Below, piece after piece: positions 44,401 through 56,100 of a stretch of 64,000 bases of DNA. A program made the translations under genes and the position numbers. Origin of the DNA: Tetracentron sinense. Lineage: Eukaryota; Streptophyta; Magnoliopsida; Trochodendrales; Trochodendraceae. The notes under the pieces are model-generated. The model was not told the DNA's origin. It saw only the letters and a list, made by a program, of their open reading frames with translations, and made no database searches. The stretch lies in assembly GCA_015143295.1 (NCBI GenBank), contig CM026554.1, positions 30,517,531 to 30,581,530 of the forward strand. The letters are read 5' to 3'. How positions within the stretch are numbered: the stretch's first letter is position 1; every line of letters begins with the position of its first letter.

Positions 44401-47400
44401 TAAAAAGAAGCTTAGGGAGGAATTTGGTTAGTCTGAATTCATTGTAGTTTCTTTTCCTCTTTTTTTTCAAATAATAATAAAAATAAAAAATCAGGTGATC
44501 CAGTCTTCCTTCTTGCACATGGTTTTATATTTGGAATTTTGGATGCTATGTGTTTATGTATAGGAATTGAACCATGGACATTTGTGCAAAAACTTGGGGA
44601 CGCAGTCATTATTCCTGCGGGGTGTCCTCATCAAGTTAGAAATCTCAAGGTAAGTGAATCTCTACAATTTCCGTTTGGCTCTAGTCCATTTGAACTTGGT
44701 TATGCGTGTGGAAGTTAAAGGTTTTAAATTTCGTTCCCCGTGAAGTAGAAACATTTGGAGGAAGTCCAAGGAAATATCAAAAATACAGAAACTACAAAAA
44801 CATGGTGGAAAGTTGAAATGATGGAAATATAAGATGGGGTTTTACGAAATGATACAACAAGCATCTGTACGTGCTCATAATTTAGTTATAAGAAAAAACA
44901 ACTGTTAAGAATGGGCAAATAGATTAGTAACAAGTGGTATAATCTGTTTGCATGCTCGACGCTCAATAAATCAAACTTGCAAATAATTAATGATCAATAC
45001 ACAAGGTCATAAAGGAATGCATTTATTAAAAAGAAAAACAATATATAATATGTAGATTTGCATGGTCGGCTGGCCAGTCCAAGTGCTGCTCGAGTTATTG
45101 GTGGGTTTGGCTAGTGCTTCAATGGTTTTGGCTCAATTTTTAAGCCCAAAGTTGATTTTGCCTAGTTTGACGGTCCAGCCCCAACTCATAAAATACTTAA
45201 TTGCTAAAATAGAAAATTAATTGAGGGGCAATAACACCATGCACATTTAATGCCAACATCATGGGCATTTAGTGCATATGATACACCAACACCTACAACC
45301 ATGGTTTTTAAATCATTGAGATTCATGATTCAAATCAAATGACACTAAAAATGATTCAATTCCGTTTGTAAATCGTAAATCGTAAATTGGTTGGAATTGT
45401 ATCGGATCGTTTTCTAATCTTATTGGATCATTTAAATTATAGAATTCGTGCAATTCGACATGATTCAGCTGCCATTTTCTTTGGATTGATCGAAATTTGT
45501 AAAACCCTTTTGTGATTTTTTTTTGTTTCTTTTGATTTCAAAACTAATATTAGGTTATTTGAAATATCCTAACTCCTTTTTTTAGAACTTTAGGGATTTC
45601 TTTGAGAAGATTTGTGTGGTTTTGTGTTTTTTCCAACCCAGAATCCTAAGTGAATGTTTCCACTTTTCTTCTTAGATACTCAGTAGAATTCAATTACGTC
45701 TTTTGCGGAGTGAATCTAAATTGAAGAGGGATCAAAAAGGTGCAAATTTTTTTACTTTTGATGGAGCTAGGACTTTGTTCACAATCTCACCAAGCCAATG
45801 AGTCCTTACTTTTTGGATTATTTTTCTCTTGTTGGTTGGGAATTGTATCAGTTTGGTTGAAAATTGTGGGAAATCATGACATTACATGGGAGCATTGCAC
45901 CATGGTCCATTTCAATAACAAATGGCTTGTTAGATGTATTTATTTTTGGAATTTTTATATGGTGGTATTTTTCGGATGAAACTCCATCTTGGTAGGACTT
46001 CGAAGAGTGCAAAAGCATGTGCAAAAAATCGTGAGGTCGTTATTCAAATCTTTAGAATTTTATTAGAAAAGGGAGAAGGGGCTAAACGCGAGAGAAGACC
46101 GAAGGTTTGATAGTGGAGCTGGTAGTTCAAAGCAAGAAATGGTTGATCTTGGAAAAAGGAAGAGGTGAGTAACAAGGAAGAGAAAATGAACTATGGATGA
46201 CTATGTGTGTATAGGAGGGAGTGAGGCCACTCAACAAAGCACCCTAAACCAAATATGGACGAAATGGGGTAGAGATGAAGTGTGCCAAATTGTAGCACAC
46301 TGTTTTTGTGCTAATGCTATGCCATTTAATATGGTAAAGAGCACTTCTTTTCTAGAGTTGTAGAATTGGAGCACTTGATAATTTATCATAGTAGGCTTCC
46401 TTTGTTTTTTGTTACTTATGATAGTATGATTGTATGCGTTTACTTTTACGATTTGTCTTCAACAATGTTGGGGGTTATGTGAGTGTATTTGCATGTTGTT
46501 TGGAATGAACTGCTCATTACTTGCTTTTATTAATAGTTATGAATGGAATCTTCGGGTAACTGACTATCCTCTTATTTCTAATTTGTTATGTACTTTCTGT
46601 ATTTTTTTTTTTAACAATCTAAAAGAATTGAATTGGATCCTCCGATTTATGATATGAATCCCGTGGTATTACTATAACATATTTTGGGCTTAGCTCGAAT
46701 TGAGTTCGACAAGGTGAGTATGTGTCTCATACCTCATCTTGGGACACTTTGCAGATTGATGTCCTGGTTCGTTGCATTTAAAACGTTTAGAGGTGTTTCC
46801 AACTTGCCATTTTGGTTCTGACCCTCTACCTCCACCTCTTTCCCTTTGAACTTGGTTTGGTTGGATGGAACCCTGAGGATTTGTATTTGATTTCCTAATT
46901 CTATGAGACTTGTTAGTAGAGCTAGACGGGCCTCTATCACTCAATAGTCGACATTGGATGGTCCTCTTTTGTTGCTTACTTTTTATGGCTCGTTGGTAGG
47001 CGCATCATCTACCTATCATATAGTATGCAATGAAATTTGCTCTTGAATAGAAAACCACAATCCATTTACATACCTTGCAACTGTTTGATCTGTGCCCCTC
47101 TTGAGATTTTTGCGGGTAGTGAGCTGAAAAAATTCTTCCGTATATCCTTGCATGCTCCTTTCTCCTTGCCATAAATTTTGTAGCCGTTGAAACAAACTAC
47201 GACTGTAGTCTATGGGTAAGAACATGCCCTTTAGCTTGTTTGTCATCTCTCTTACGAGGCTATCTTCTCTTTTCGGCGTGTAACTCTCGCTGTTTGGACC
47301 TGCTTCCACCATAGGACTAGGATATCGAGTTTAAGGCCAACAAGCTTAACTATTCAATCTTTTGAAAGATGACACTTCCATTCAAAGAAGTTCACACTTT

Positions 47401-50400
47401 CCAAACAAGCTAGAAATCCATCGGGCTGGAACCTACCATCAAACAAAAAATTTTCAACCTGAATGCCATGGTCTCGGGCCTCTCGGCTCTTCTCCAAAGC
47501 CCTAACGAAACGTTCTTCTCATCTTCGGTCTTCTACATCATAGGATGTGGCATACTCATCATCTTCACCCCCAGGAATTCTTCCCTGTTCAAGCTTGCAG
47601 AGCTCTCATGAGTCGAACTCCTCAGGCTTTGTTCACCTCTAGGAGGATTTACGTTTTGATTCTTTTGAAGAATTCTGAAATGTAGGGGTTTCAAGACTCT
47701 TGACGCATCACAAGATGTGTAAGTTGATCTCGTCGTCCTTTAATCTGCTGAACAAGATCTTGCCATCGACCATTTTGTCTTCCTCTTGGCCTACCACACA
47801 ACGTCTTGAACTTCTTTCCAAAGAAATTGTGTTGGAGGTCAATTGAGAACGAGGGTTCTACGGATCAACTCATTCTGATACCGATTGATGCGAATCAGTC
47901 CCAAGAAAACCTAGCGAAACCTAGAAATCTGACAACACAAGTAGCATATCCAGCATTATAAGCAAAAGTGAGATTAATGGAAAGAATCAAGAAGCACTCT
48001 CATTCAACACATATCAACCATCACATAAACTAGATAGAAGACAATCAATTTGAGAAAATGGGGAGAATAGTCCTCAACCCTACAACACATCTTCTTACAT
48101 ATACTAGAGAGAAGACAATCAACTTGAGAAAATGGGGAGAACCGTCCTCAACCTTACAACATGTCTTCTTACAGCAAAAAGAAAAAGGAAAAGTCCTGCA
48201 ATACCCCTTCAAAAGGCTACTTAATGTTGCCCTAAACCAAATGTCTAAATTAACCCCATTTAACATCTCAAAAGTTAAATTAAATAATGTACCAAATGTA
48301 ATTGTGCATGGATTGAACTCCTATATACATAAAAGACCCCTACTATTCATAAAAATGACAAACAAAATATGCACAGAATTTTAGTAGAATCACCAAACTG
48401 CTGTTATGTTCTCATCAACTTAGTTATGAATTTAGGTCAACCTAGGCTTGCCTTGCATTATGCTCCATCCTGACACGATCTAGAACTGCCTAGGACATTT
48501 AAAAAATCAGAAAACCTCCAAAATATCAACACAATACAGAATCCAAAAATATTCGAATTAGCATGCCTTTGGAACTGCGTGGTTTGATCTCATGCAAATG
48601 GGTACTCCATGTAGGTTCAACTACACTAGGGATAGAAATTAGGATAGCTTCTATTTTCACCGTTCTTGCTATTTTTATGATTTTAGCTTATTTTAAATGA
48701 TTCTTATTTCTGAATTTAGCATGTTAACATTCTTGGGTGAATATTGCTTAGCATGATTCTATTCTTCATTTGTTACTATTTTTGCATATTTTCATGTTTA
48801 GGATGGTATTCTTAATAATATGTCATTACATTAAAAATTTCATTAATGTTTCCATTTTAGTATAATTTGGGTTTAGGAAGTAGTAACTGATATTTTAGTA
48901 GGTGTCTAAGGTGACTAACACCTTCCTTTCACAAAAATTTAATATCTTACCTAGACTTGATCATTGATAGTTTAGGATTCCTATTATCGTTAGTTACAAT
49001 AGTTGGCGACTCTGGACTCCTTTGTGATTTTGGAAGTTGTTCCAAAATAGGAAACATTTCTATTCAGGATGACGATATAAATCCATTGCTCATATATATA
49101 TATATAAATTGTTTTATTTCTGAGTTTATTTACTTGTGGACTACATCTTCTAATGGTCTTTGTTTATGTTCCACAGCCATGCATAAAGGTTGCACTTGAC
49201 TTTGTCTCTCCTGAGAATGTCCATGAATGCATTCGCTTGACTGAGGAATTCCGTGTTCTTCCCCAGAATCACAGGGCTACAGAAGACAAACTAGAGGTAC
49301 ACTTTTTAATTACTTCTTATGGTTTTTCTAGCATTCTACTTGTTAAGTAGTAGTTTATATTTTGGAATGGAGAACATTGGAATACAATGAATGCAATTTT
49401 ATTTTATTCAATTTATTTTTTTAATGATCTCATGGGCTCTCAATGATACATGTGGTGATATGACCAGCCATTTGTTGTTCACCCAAATTTTGACTTGTCG
49501 AAGTGATCCTAATAGTAGTTGGTAAAATTGTATGATTTACGATTTGAAACGAAAATTTAAATCAAATCTTAAACCACACGATCTGAATCTTGAATCAAGT
49601 TTCACTATTTCAAGTGAAACTATGAACCCTAATTTCTTGTAAGTTTCTGTTTCTTCCTTAAAAAAATAAAATGAAAATGGTGGAAGACGTGTTAATTAAA
49701 TGAAAATTTTGTGCCTAGGCACATATGAATTATAATACTTATCTACAAAAATTGTTAGGTTTGGATTTCTACATCAGTTATGTTTTTGGCACGAGCAATG
49801 CCTCATTAGAAAATTCAAAATGTGATATAGAAAAAAAGATGTAGTGCACAGGCTAAATAACTCAAAATTAGAAATTGTTCACATATGCAAAGGAAGATAG
49901 AAATGAAGAGATTTGAATGTGATCAAAATGGTGAAGGAGTGAGTTTATAAAAACGATATCGTTTATTGAGGAAGTTGAAAATCTGTTTTGTTTCTTCAAG
50001 AAGTTTTGGAAGTGCTTTAATCATAAAAAATTTCGTCTTTATCAAGAAGTCATTCAAGTTAATGTTAATTTTCTTTTTTAAAATTCAATGCTTTATCAGT
50101 GTATTAAATAAACATACACATGCTATATCCTTGTATCGGAAATTATGGCATATACATACGCTATATCCTCCAGTCATGTAAACTGACCCATATTGTTTCA
50201 TGACTGGAATTGAGCTTGCTTTTGATTGATCTGATGTGAGAAGAATATGAAGTCTTTTAAGGGTAGATGGTTTTTCTTTGTCAATCGCTTTCATTTTTCA
50301 TTTTGTAGTAATTGGGGTTTGAATTTGTTCTCCATGAAACAGGTAAAAAAAATGACTCTTTATGCAATCAATCAAGCTGTGCAGGATTTGGAGCAGCTTA

Positions 50401-53400
50401 CAGGGTGAGTTAGTAATTTAAACAATATGCATATGAAAGTTCTAGAATAAGCTTGCATTTTTTTTTTGCACTACTTTCTCTCCGGTTCTAGTGTCTGCAA
50501 CTATCAGTCTTCAAATTGAACCCCCCCCTGCTGATCATACTAGCAACTCCAACATTGGCCATAAAAAGAAAAATGGATCCAACCAAAACCAAGTCGATCA
50601 TATTAGCAACTCCAAGAAAAATGGATCCAACCAAAACCAACTATGAGCCTTGAAACGATGTTTCAAAACTGCGGCAGGGGTTGAGGTAGGGTATTTAGGG
50701 CTGCGGCAGGTCTGGGGGTAGGGTATTTAGGCTGCGGTAGGTTTGGGGTAGGTTGCATGGGCTGTTAGATGGCCTGAACTGCAAGAATGCAATTCCAGAT
50801 TTTCTGAAACAGCAGGTGAAGCTTATGAATATGGCTGGACAGCAACAGTGCAATTACAGATTTTCTGGAACAGCATGATAAGCTTAGGAGTAAGGCTGGA
50901 CAGCAGGTTTAGGAGTGGAACAGGGATTAAGGGGGAAAGGGCTGCAGAACAAGGGGGCAGTAAGGACTAAGGAGAGAGGGTTCTAGGGTTTTGGCACTTA
51001 CGGTTTACTTGGGAGATTAGGGATTACAGTAGAAGACAGAAAAATAAGGAAGAATAATGGAGAAAAAGAGATGAAAGATAGAGAAGATTACGTTGGAATC
51101 ATTCGAAGATTGACATCACACCATAGCATCACACTATTTCCATCATAGGAGATTTTAAAAGCCAAAAAGCTCTCATATTTCGTTCATAAAATTTTTGTCC
51201 AATTTCTAATCTCCAAAGAGATTATTTATAAACAAAATAATAAAACCCTACTTAAAAGAAAATACCCAACTACCTTTCTTTTGTTAACTCATAATAAACT
51301 AATTATAAGGGACAAAACAAACTAGATAAAATAAACAACTAAATAACTGAAGGAGTAGGCTGGACAATCGTCCTCCAAATCGTGATTCAACAGTGGATCT
51401 CCATCATACACAAAATCCATCGGTCCAATGTTCGCATCACATCCCTAAATTGCTTTTGTTTGAATTAGAAAGATGATCACCAGTTTGCAATATGGTGTTT
51501 CATGTACAAAAGATGCTCAGGTTCTGATGGTTTTTCTCGTAGATTTTGTTAGATCTTTGGGATATAATTAAAGAAGACCTCTTTGCTGCTACTCTTATCA
51601 TCTTCTCTATGGGCATCTTTCCTATATTGATTAATGCTACCACCCTAAGTCTCATTTTATAGTGTGCCTCTTATGCATTTTTACAGATCTTAGGCCAATT
51701 AGTCTCTATAAATTTCCTATATAAAGTCTTCACTGAAATTATAGTCTTGCGGAGTTGCGGTTCGGCAGAATTTTTCCATGTTCATATACCTAAGCACATG
51801 GGATTTTTGTCAAAGGGTGCAACAATATTGGTATTATTACCATTGCTCAGGAAATTTTGATGAGATTGACAAGAAGGCATATAGAGGTTATATAGTTAGT
51901 ATGATATGGCCAAAGCTTAAAAGTGCTTGCTATGGAATTTTATCCTTTGTGCTCGAGAAATTTACACTTCATTAAACTGCTTTCTGGTTCCCTATCTAAC
52001 CCTTATTGATCTCTCTGAATGGATTTCCCCATATTTTTTCAAAGGTCTAGAAAATTGGGACGGCAAATGGTTGGTTGCATTCTTGGACTTCCATAGAAAT
52101 AAATTAATAGTGTATTGGAGCATCAGAAGCTTCCAAAATTGATATGTACTGAACCGATACACCCGTTACGTATCGAAATTTCATTCCATGGGTATTAGAG
52201 ACATCAAATCACATCCAAGCTTCTCAAAAATTGTCATTAAACATGTATTCACTAAAGGAAAGAGTTGCTTATAGCCTTTCAAGTCGAGCCTGTGATCTCA
52301 AAATCATTGCTGCTCCTTGCTTACTTCGAGATTCGAATTTGCATTAGGGCCTTTATCTTTTTGGACAAAATGTGTCTCCATAATTTTAAGGCTTTCTTCA
52401 GTCTTTTTGTTCTTATTTCCACCACGTATTTAGCTGCCTTAAGTTGTATGGCTCTTTCATCTCTCTCTCCTCATCCCAAGGTCCCACCCCCACCATTAAG
52501 GATTACATTCATTACTTCAGTGATAAACTTGGAGGGTTCTGCCAAATCTGGCTTTCCTTAAAGAAGTAATTAAAAAAAAAACTCTTTTAAGGCCTAAGTG
52601 CACCTATTTTATGAATGCATGTTACCAGGTATGACATTGTATGACATTGTCTGCTGTTGAAAACATGCCATCCTTGGAGGATTGCTTTCCTCATCCCGTG
52701 TGCCGTTTTATACCCATTTTAGAGCTAAAATGTGATGGTTGAGAACTGTCTAAAATTACTTTTCAGGAAATTAGCAGTGAAACTGTTTATGTTGTGGAAC
52801 CTTGGGATGTCATGTCAGGCTTGTTATAATTTCCTTGCTCCACAACTGCAATTTTAATTTTTTGGCTAAAACAACAAGAGGTGGAAAGCCCCAAACAAAA
52901 TAAGAACCAGAACTCCGTGAATCCTGGGAACCACAAGCCAAGGAGGGACTCAACTTGAAAGCTTGCCATCTACAAAATTACGAAGGAAATCTCTTGGCTC
53001 TTATATTTCAAATTTTGCTTCTATAATTCTGCAGGGACTCAACTTGAAGGCTTGCCACCTAAAAAATTGCGAGGAAGGAAATCTCTTGGCTCTTATATTT
53101 CTAATTTTGCTTCTATAAATCTGTAATCTGACATATATATAGTCACAAACTTGGCATACACGCAAGCAGATGGACTTGTTTTTCCATGACTCCTACCTGG
53201 AGTTCTTCAACTCCAAATGTTGCCCTACTAATTACTTTGTCCTATCACATTCATCTAAATTGTTGATACAGATCCACGGAGGAAAAAAATGTCTCAAGGG
53301 TAGATGGCTATTATCGTTCAGTAGGGTTGGATTTTTGCATAATATCTCCTAGATCATGTCAGACATGTATTCTAACTGCCTGTGGTGATTGGCTTTGTTG

Positions 53401-54005
53401 GATTAATATGGATGACCTGTTTTAAAATTTTGACATGGTTACGGAGTGTCTGATCGAAAGGATCGATAGGGTCGGCAATATATTTATATTATGTATTAGA
53501 ACGGTTATTTTCATATTATAAGACCATTGCCTCCTCCCAAAAAATAACATACAATTAGCTATTATAGCTATATAGTGCATTATACACTGAGATGTCTTAT
53601 GAATTGTATCCCATCTAGAGTTTGTATAGGATGAAGTATAACATATTGTCTTGGTAGATGAAATTTTATATTGTGGAAGGAAATAAAAGACTGGATATAT
53701 AGCTGTGCCCTGCTAGGAATTTAACCCGTCTCTGTCACGGGTACTCCTCCTGTTTTGAATAGTTTTTGCAACATAGATTGTTGGGTACCTTGTAATTGAA
53801 AAGCTGCAAAAGTACTCAATTTTTTTGTATCTTCAGGTGTGAGACAGTCGAAGAAGTCCAGTCACCGGCATCAGAAACCTCACAGCTGTGTATGGATATA
53901 TCTCAACCATCTGAAAATCTGCCCCCATTGCCTCAAGCATCATCAGATTCACCACTAACAATTGGAACATGTGCACTTCAGAACTCGAAGGCACAGCTGA
54001 ACTGA
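29451..54005 (+). CDS. JMJ25-like: JMJ25-type JmjC lysine-specific demethylase (KDM3 family), 13 exons
   Basis: Fe(II)/2-oxoglutarate enzyme expected to demethylate H3K9me1/2 in the nucleus. Exons: 29451-30386, 30494-30609, 34333-34432, 34538-34694, 35176-35239, 35328-36081, 41054-41383, 42502-43920, 44354-44426, 44564-44649, 49177-49296, 50343-50404, 53837-54005. All introns are GT-AG, all phases agree, total 4386 nt (1461 aa), TGA at 54003. Domains: WRC zinc motif (C21-x9-C31-x10-C42-x2-H45); AT-hook-like KRRGRPKK (68-74); two Gly-Arg blocks (181-197, 257-267); Cys-rich RING-like region from C321 ([26 protein letters not shown]) to C458-C484; JmjC domain with Fe ligands H812, D814 (LHCDMSD) and H1339 (AGCPHQV). 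A long variable acidic insert (about 845-1250) splits the JmjC fold. The start is the first ATG before the WRC motif. The family call is firm; which paralogue (JMJ25/26/27/29) is not settled. Confidence 0.93.
30610..34332 (+). other. Intron 2 (3.7 kb) of the demethylase gene
   Basis: It splits a Trp codon of the Cys-rich domain (TG|G). It carries three tandem repeats at 33201-33625 and a low-complexity AT tract at 33900-34150 with AATTCGCGAAT-type text. At about 30825-31025 a piece opening GGGGTGTTTAGGACACCAAC looks like the end of a DNA transposon. No exon-like sequence was found. Confidence 0.75.
33201..33625. repeat. Three tandem units of about 140-145 bp in intron 2
   Basis: Units begin ACTGTGGTTAAGATTCATTC (33201), ACTGTATTTAAGATTCACGC (33341) and GCTGTGGTTAAGAATCACTC (about 33486). 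Each contains TATTAACCTTAG.TTGATTA and AACCACAATTAAAG, ending with a RCCACATG/CCATGT phrase. The vocabulary (GGTTAAC, TTTTAACTCC) recalls the small Helitron-like elements. Confidence 0.8.
34695..35175 (+). other. Intron 4 (481 bp)
   Basis: Starts GTATGC, ends TTGGACAG, phase 1 (within a Gly codon). No other feature seen. The other short introns are 1 (30387-30493), 3 (34433-34537), 5 (35240-35327) and 9 (44427-44563). Confidence 0.85.
36400..37260. repeat. Diverged tandem repeats in intron 6, about 200-300 bp apart
   Basis: A phrase of the form AATACATTTGATTACTTGGAC...AATTGCTTGAAGAATT.TG.GTTGT.TTTTC...CCTT.CTTTGATTAGGCTGCA recurs near 36395-36545, 36595-36740, 36825-36990 and 37080-37245. 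The copies are heavily mutated but share order and spacing, so one unit of roughly 200 bases was probably amplified in place. Confidence 0.65.
37828..37890. repeat. Compound TA / CATA / GATA microsatellite
   Basis: (TA)n followed by four to five CATA units and then five GATA-type units, in intron 6. Confidence 0.93.
37896..38032. repeat. Inverted repeat, about 45-base arms, in intron 6
   Basis: AATTATGTTGGGTCGAGCTT continuing to AAGCCCTA on the left is mirrored by TAGGGCTTGGG...AAGCTCTACCCAACATAATT on the right, with a loop of about 45 bases. It may be the core of a larger MITE that ends GATTGACACCCCTACA near 38105. Confidence 0.75.
39700..40100. repeat. Degenerate TTCGGGAATAATT repeat field in intron 6
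   Basis: Variants of AATTCGG.AATAATT and TCGCGAATAATTCG occur about a dozen times in 400 bases at irregular spacing. Such motif clusters occur in subterminal regions of hAT-type DNA transposons (family knowledge), but no transposon ends were found. A related cluster lies at 34030-34085. Confidence 0.65.
40517..40822. mobile_element. Foldback element (306 bp) in intron 6
   Basis: Left arm GAGGAATTCTATCATTCACT...AGTGTGTGAA faces right arm TTCACACACTGATTGAATTC...TAGCAACATC. Flanks TTATAGGTG (40508) and CTATAGGTA (40823) match at 7 of 9 positions. The outermost GAGG and TTGCTAG recall the ends of MITE family B. Confidence 0.55.
41384..42501 (+). other. Intron 7 (1.1 kb)
   Basis: Phase-0 intron directly after the HxD exon, opening GTATGC and ending TTTCGTAG. 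Nothing else recognised. Confidence 0.85.
43921..44353 (+). other. Intron 8 (433 bp)
   Basis: Phase-0 intron with the slightly weak donor GTGATAAC and acceptor ATTATACAG. The donor is fixed by resuming homology (PVEQ then VVHPIHDQ). Retention would add about 36 codons and then a stop at 44026. Confidence 0.8.
46690..47868 (-). pseudogene. Ty3/gypsy gag fragment, antisense in intron 10
   Basis: On the minus strand, a retrotransposon gag capsid core is visible between about 47460 and 47010: [15 protein letters not shown], then [32 protein letters not shown] and ARYVNGL. A basic linker and one zinc-knuckle remnant ([12 protein letters not shown], near 46755) follow. The first Cys of the CCHC is replaced by Arg. 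Frameshifts separate the pieces, and the element is truncated downstream near 46680, so no pol remains. Confidence 0.82.
47869..47885 (-). other. Primer-binding site, initiator tRNA-Met type
   Basis: On the minus strand CGGTATCAGAATGAG lies two to three bases from the LTR end. The usual plant PBS reads TGGTATCAGAGC, so the core GGTATCAGA matches. Confidence 0.65.
47886..48400 (-). mobile_element. 5' LTR remnant of the antisense Ty3/gypsy element
   Basis: On the minus strand the LTR ends CTGATTCGCATCA just before the PBS. A TATA-like TATGTATATAGGAG at about 48325 fits a U3 promoter. The outer limit is not visible; about 48400 is a guess. The LTR contains a tandem duplication at 48030-48177. 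Confidence 0.5.
48030..48177. repeat. 74-bp tandem duplication
   Basis: CTAGATAGAAGACAATCAA... (48030) and CTAGAGAGAAGACAATCAA... (48104) are two copies of a unit that includes GAGAAAATGGGGAGAA and CATCTTCTTAC. Confidence 0.9.
49297..50342 (+). other. Intron 11 (1.0 kb)
   Basis: Phase-0 intron, GTACAC to GAAACAG. Nothing else recognised. Confidence 0.85.
51480..51760 (+). pseudogene. LINE reverse transcriptase fragment in intron 12
   Basis: Scattered over all three frames are text resembling SGSDGFS (the PGPDGF motif region), IIKEDL, SMGIFP and LRPISLY.F, in the order expected for the fingers region of a plant LINE reverse transcriptase. Heavily mutated; no open frame. Confidence 0.5.
52946..53127. 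repeat. About 92-bp tandem duplication in intron 12
   Basis: GGGACTCAACTTGAA.GCTTGCC followed by AAATCTCTTGGCTCTTATAT and TTTTGCTTCTATAA occurs at 52946 and again at about 53036. Confidence 0.9.
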
Positions 54006-56100
54006 ATGAGGTGAAACTTGAATCGGTCCCAGAACATAACTGAATTACATATTAGGTACTCAAAAATTGGTGAGTTCTCCCGTTTGTGTTTTTGTTATAT
54101 GGCCAGATGACACGTCAAGATTGACACGAAAAGCACATCTTCTGTTTTTTTTGGATGTTAACATATCCAGGTTTTTGCAGAAAGTCCTCCATATCCCGTG
54201 TTGCTGTTTTTGCCTGTTTAGTTAAACACAGGGGAGGTTGTGAACTTTTGTGTATCACAATTTTGTACCAGAAATATAAACAGAGGAGTGTAATGTATAT
54301 ATCTATACCTTCACCTGTACCAGGAATTTACCAATTTTTATTATCTATGTGATCTACCATGGGAGCTTTTGGTTTTGTATAATTAGATTAGTACATATCA
54401 TTAATCTCTTTCTCAGGTTTATATTTTAACATAGGATCTTCTCGAGTTGGTGCTGGTGAGCATCCAATGGGAAGATGCACACTTCTTCACACCAATCAAG
54501 GCATTGGATTGTGTGCATACACTTCGGAAGAGTGCAAAAGTTGGTGTGGTGCCTTCCTATTAGTGTTGGCAGTCTCTTTGCTATCTCCAACTGGAGAAGA
54601 TCTTGTTTTTATTTTCTATTAAATCAGTCAATCCAACTGGGCGGTTAGCCCAAAAGATAGAGATCTTAACCATAATATACTACTAATCTTGTTAATTTAT
54701 ATTTACTTTAAATTAATACTTATGTATATAATTATTACTAAATTGACTAGATGTAATAATCCCTTAGTCCCAATCCCAACCGAAAATAATTGCACAAGAT
54801 TGAAAAGTTCAGTTCCTACCTGACTCATGGGTCCAAAATCTCAACCTTTTCCCATGATAAAGACGGAGGCTTGATAGTTTGAGTTAAAAATTCACTTTTA
54901 GTAGAACCGGCAACGAATCCTAAGTGCCTTTCCGGCATTTGCTATAGAATAAAAGCTTCTAGGACTGCACTTCTAGCGTTGAGGTTATCTCAACAATCCC
55001 ATACGCCGTAGTTGCGGTTGAATAGAACTTCTATGACCCCATTTCTAAGCATTGAGCACCCGCCTTAAAGCAAGCCACCTTAGCCTATTTTGATTCATTT
55101 CATTTTGCCTCAAAAGCCTATGATGAAATTTTGAGAAAAATCCCTATTTCCTTTAACAAACCTCTTGTGACTTGAGAGAAACCAGTCCCTTGAACCTCAA
55201 GAGAGCTAAGTTAGTTTTGGGTGGAAGCTTTGAGCTATACCCCACTAGAACTAGCTCTCTTTGGCCTAAGCACCTCAAACCTTGGAGCGTTGAACAAGGA
55301 GTAGGTCTCCTTCGCTTTTCTTATTTAGCGTTTTTTTTCTTGGTTCTGGTCATTTTCAAGAACCACTTAGAGGGCTCACCTTCTCCCTTTTAGTAGGTTC
55401 CTCTGTATCATTTCCAATAGTGTAGGAGGACTCCATTGAAAGGGGATGAGTACTCTTTCATTTTTCATTCGTTTTTGCTATTTTCTTGACATTTATTTTC
55501 ATATGTATATGTAAGCACGAGTGAGACCTAGATCCCAGGGGAAGGTGCTGCCCAAAAGACCACCATTTTTGGACTCTGGTCTGTATTACAGAGCATACTC
55601 GCTCGAGTCAAGTGCAGTTCGCTTGAGCCATGATAGGCTTGCTCGAGCGAGGACGTGCTGTAATTTATCCTTCCCCCCCCCCATTTAGATGATTTGCCTA
55701 AAACCCTTTTGTATTTACATGAGCATTTCGCTCCAGCGAGCCTAAGTTCGCTCGAGCGAAGATCCTCCAGAAAAAGAACAATGCTACAAACAACACTGCT
55801 CCTTTGAGACTAGATAATACAACAAACCCCTACCCCCTAAATTTTCTTAATCCTACTTGGGTGAAATTTTAACTATAGCTAAGTTTGTCAACCCACCTGT
55901 GCTCCGGAATGAGCCTAAACTACCTTATTAAAAGTCAAAATACCAAAAATTTTCAAAATACTCCAAAACATAAAATCAACTTAGCATGTTTGCTTGAAAG
56001 AACTATTTGAAAGTATGCCTCTTTTTAATTTTAGAAACACAGTTCTTGGGGGCATACATCGAATCCCAAGATCTGACTAAGATTCTAATTGATTTTTATT
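54006..56100. other. 3' flank of the demethylase gene and repeat-derived DNA
   Basis: The 3' UTR probably runs to around 54300-54400, but no canonical AATAAA is placed well, so the end is unknown. From about 54630 the DNA has the look of a retrotransposon leader, without coding motifs. 55590-55765 contains a cluster of CGCTCGAGCG-type dyads. Confidence 0.4.
55590..55765. repeat. Cluster of CGCTCGAGCG-type dyads
   Basis: Five variants of TCGCTCGAGCGA occur at about 55600, 55618, 55641, 55730 and 55750. The last is a perfect dyad (TTCGCTCGAGCGAA). C and A runs lie nearby. Confidence 0.75.

Larger units (their letters stand above)
44650..49176 (+). other. Intron 10 (4.5 kb) with an antisense Ty3/gypsy fragment
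   Basis: The donor GTAAGT follows the exon with the third Fe ligand; the acceptor is TTCCACAG. The middle (46690 to about 48400) is a minus-strand retrotransposon remnant, listed separately. The rest is AT-rich with nothing recognised. Confidence 0.8.
50405..53836 (+). other. Intron 12 (3.4 kb)
   Basis: Opens GTGAGT, ends TATCTTCAG. It holds a G/A-rich stretch with GGTAGGGTATTTAGG repeats (50675-50760), a LINE fragment (51480-51760) and a tandem duplication (52946-53127). No exon-like sequence was found. Confidence 0.8.

Noticed and set aside
45740-45979. 79-codon open frame in intron 10
   Set aside because: Trp/Phe-rich translation of AT-rich DNA with no family match that I recognise and no place in the spliced transcript.
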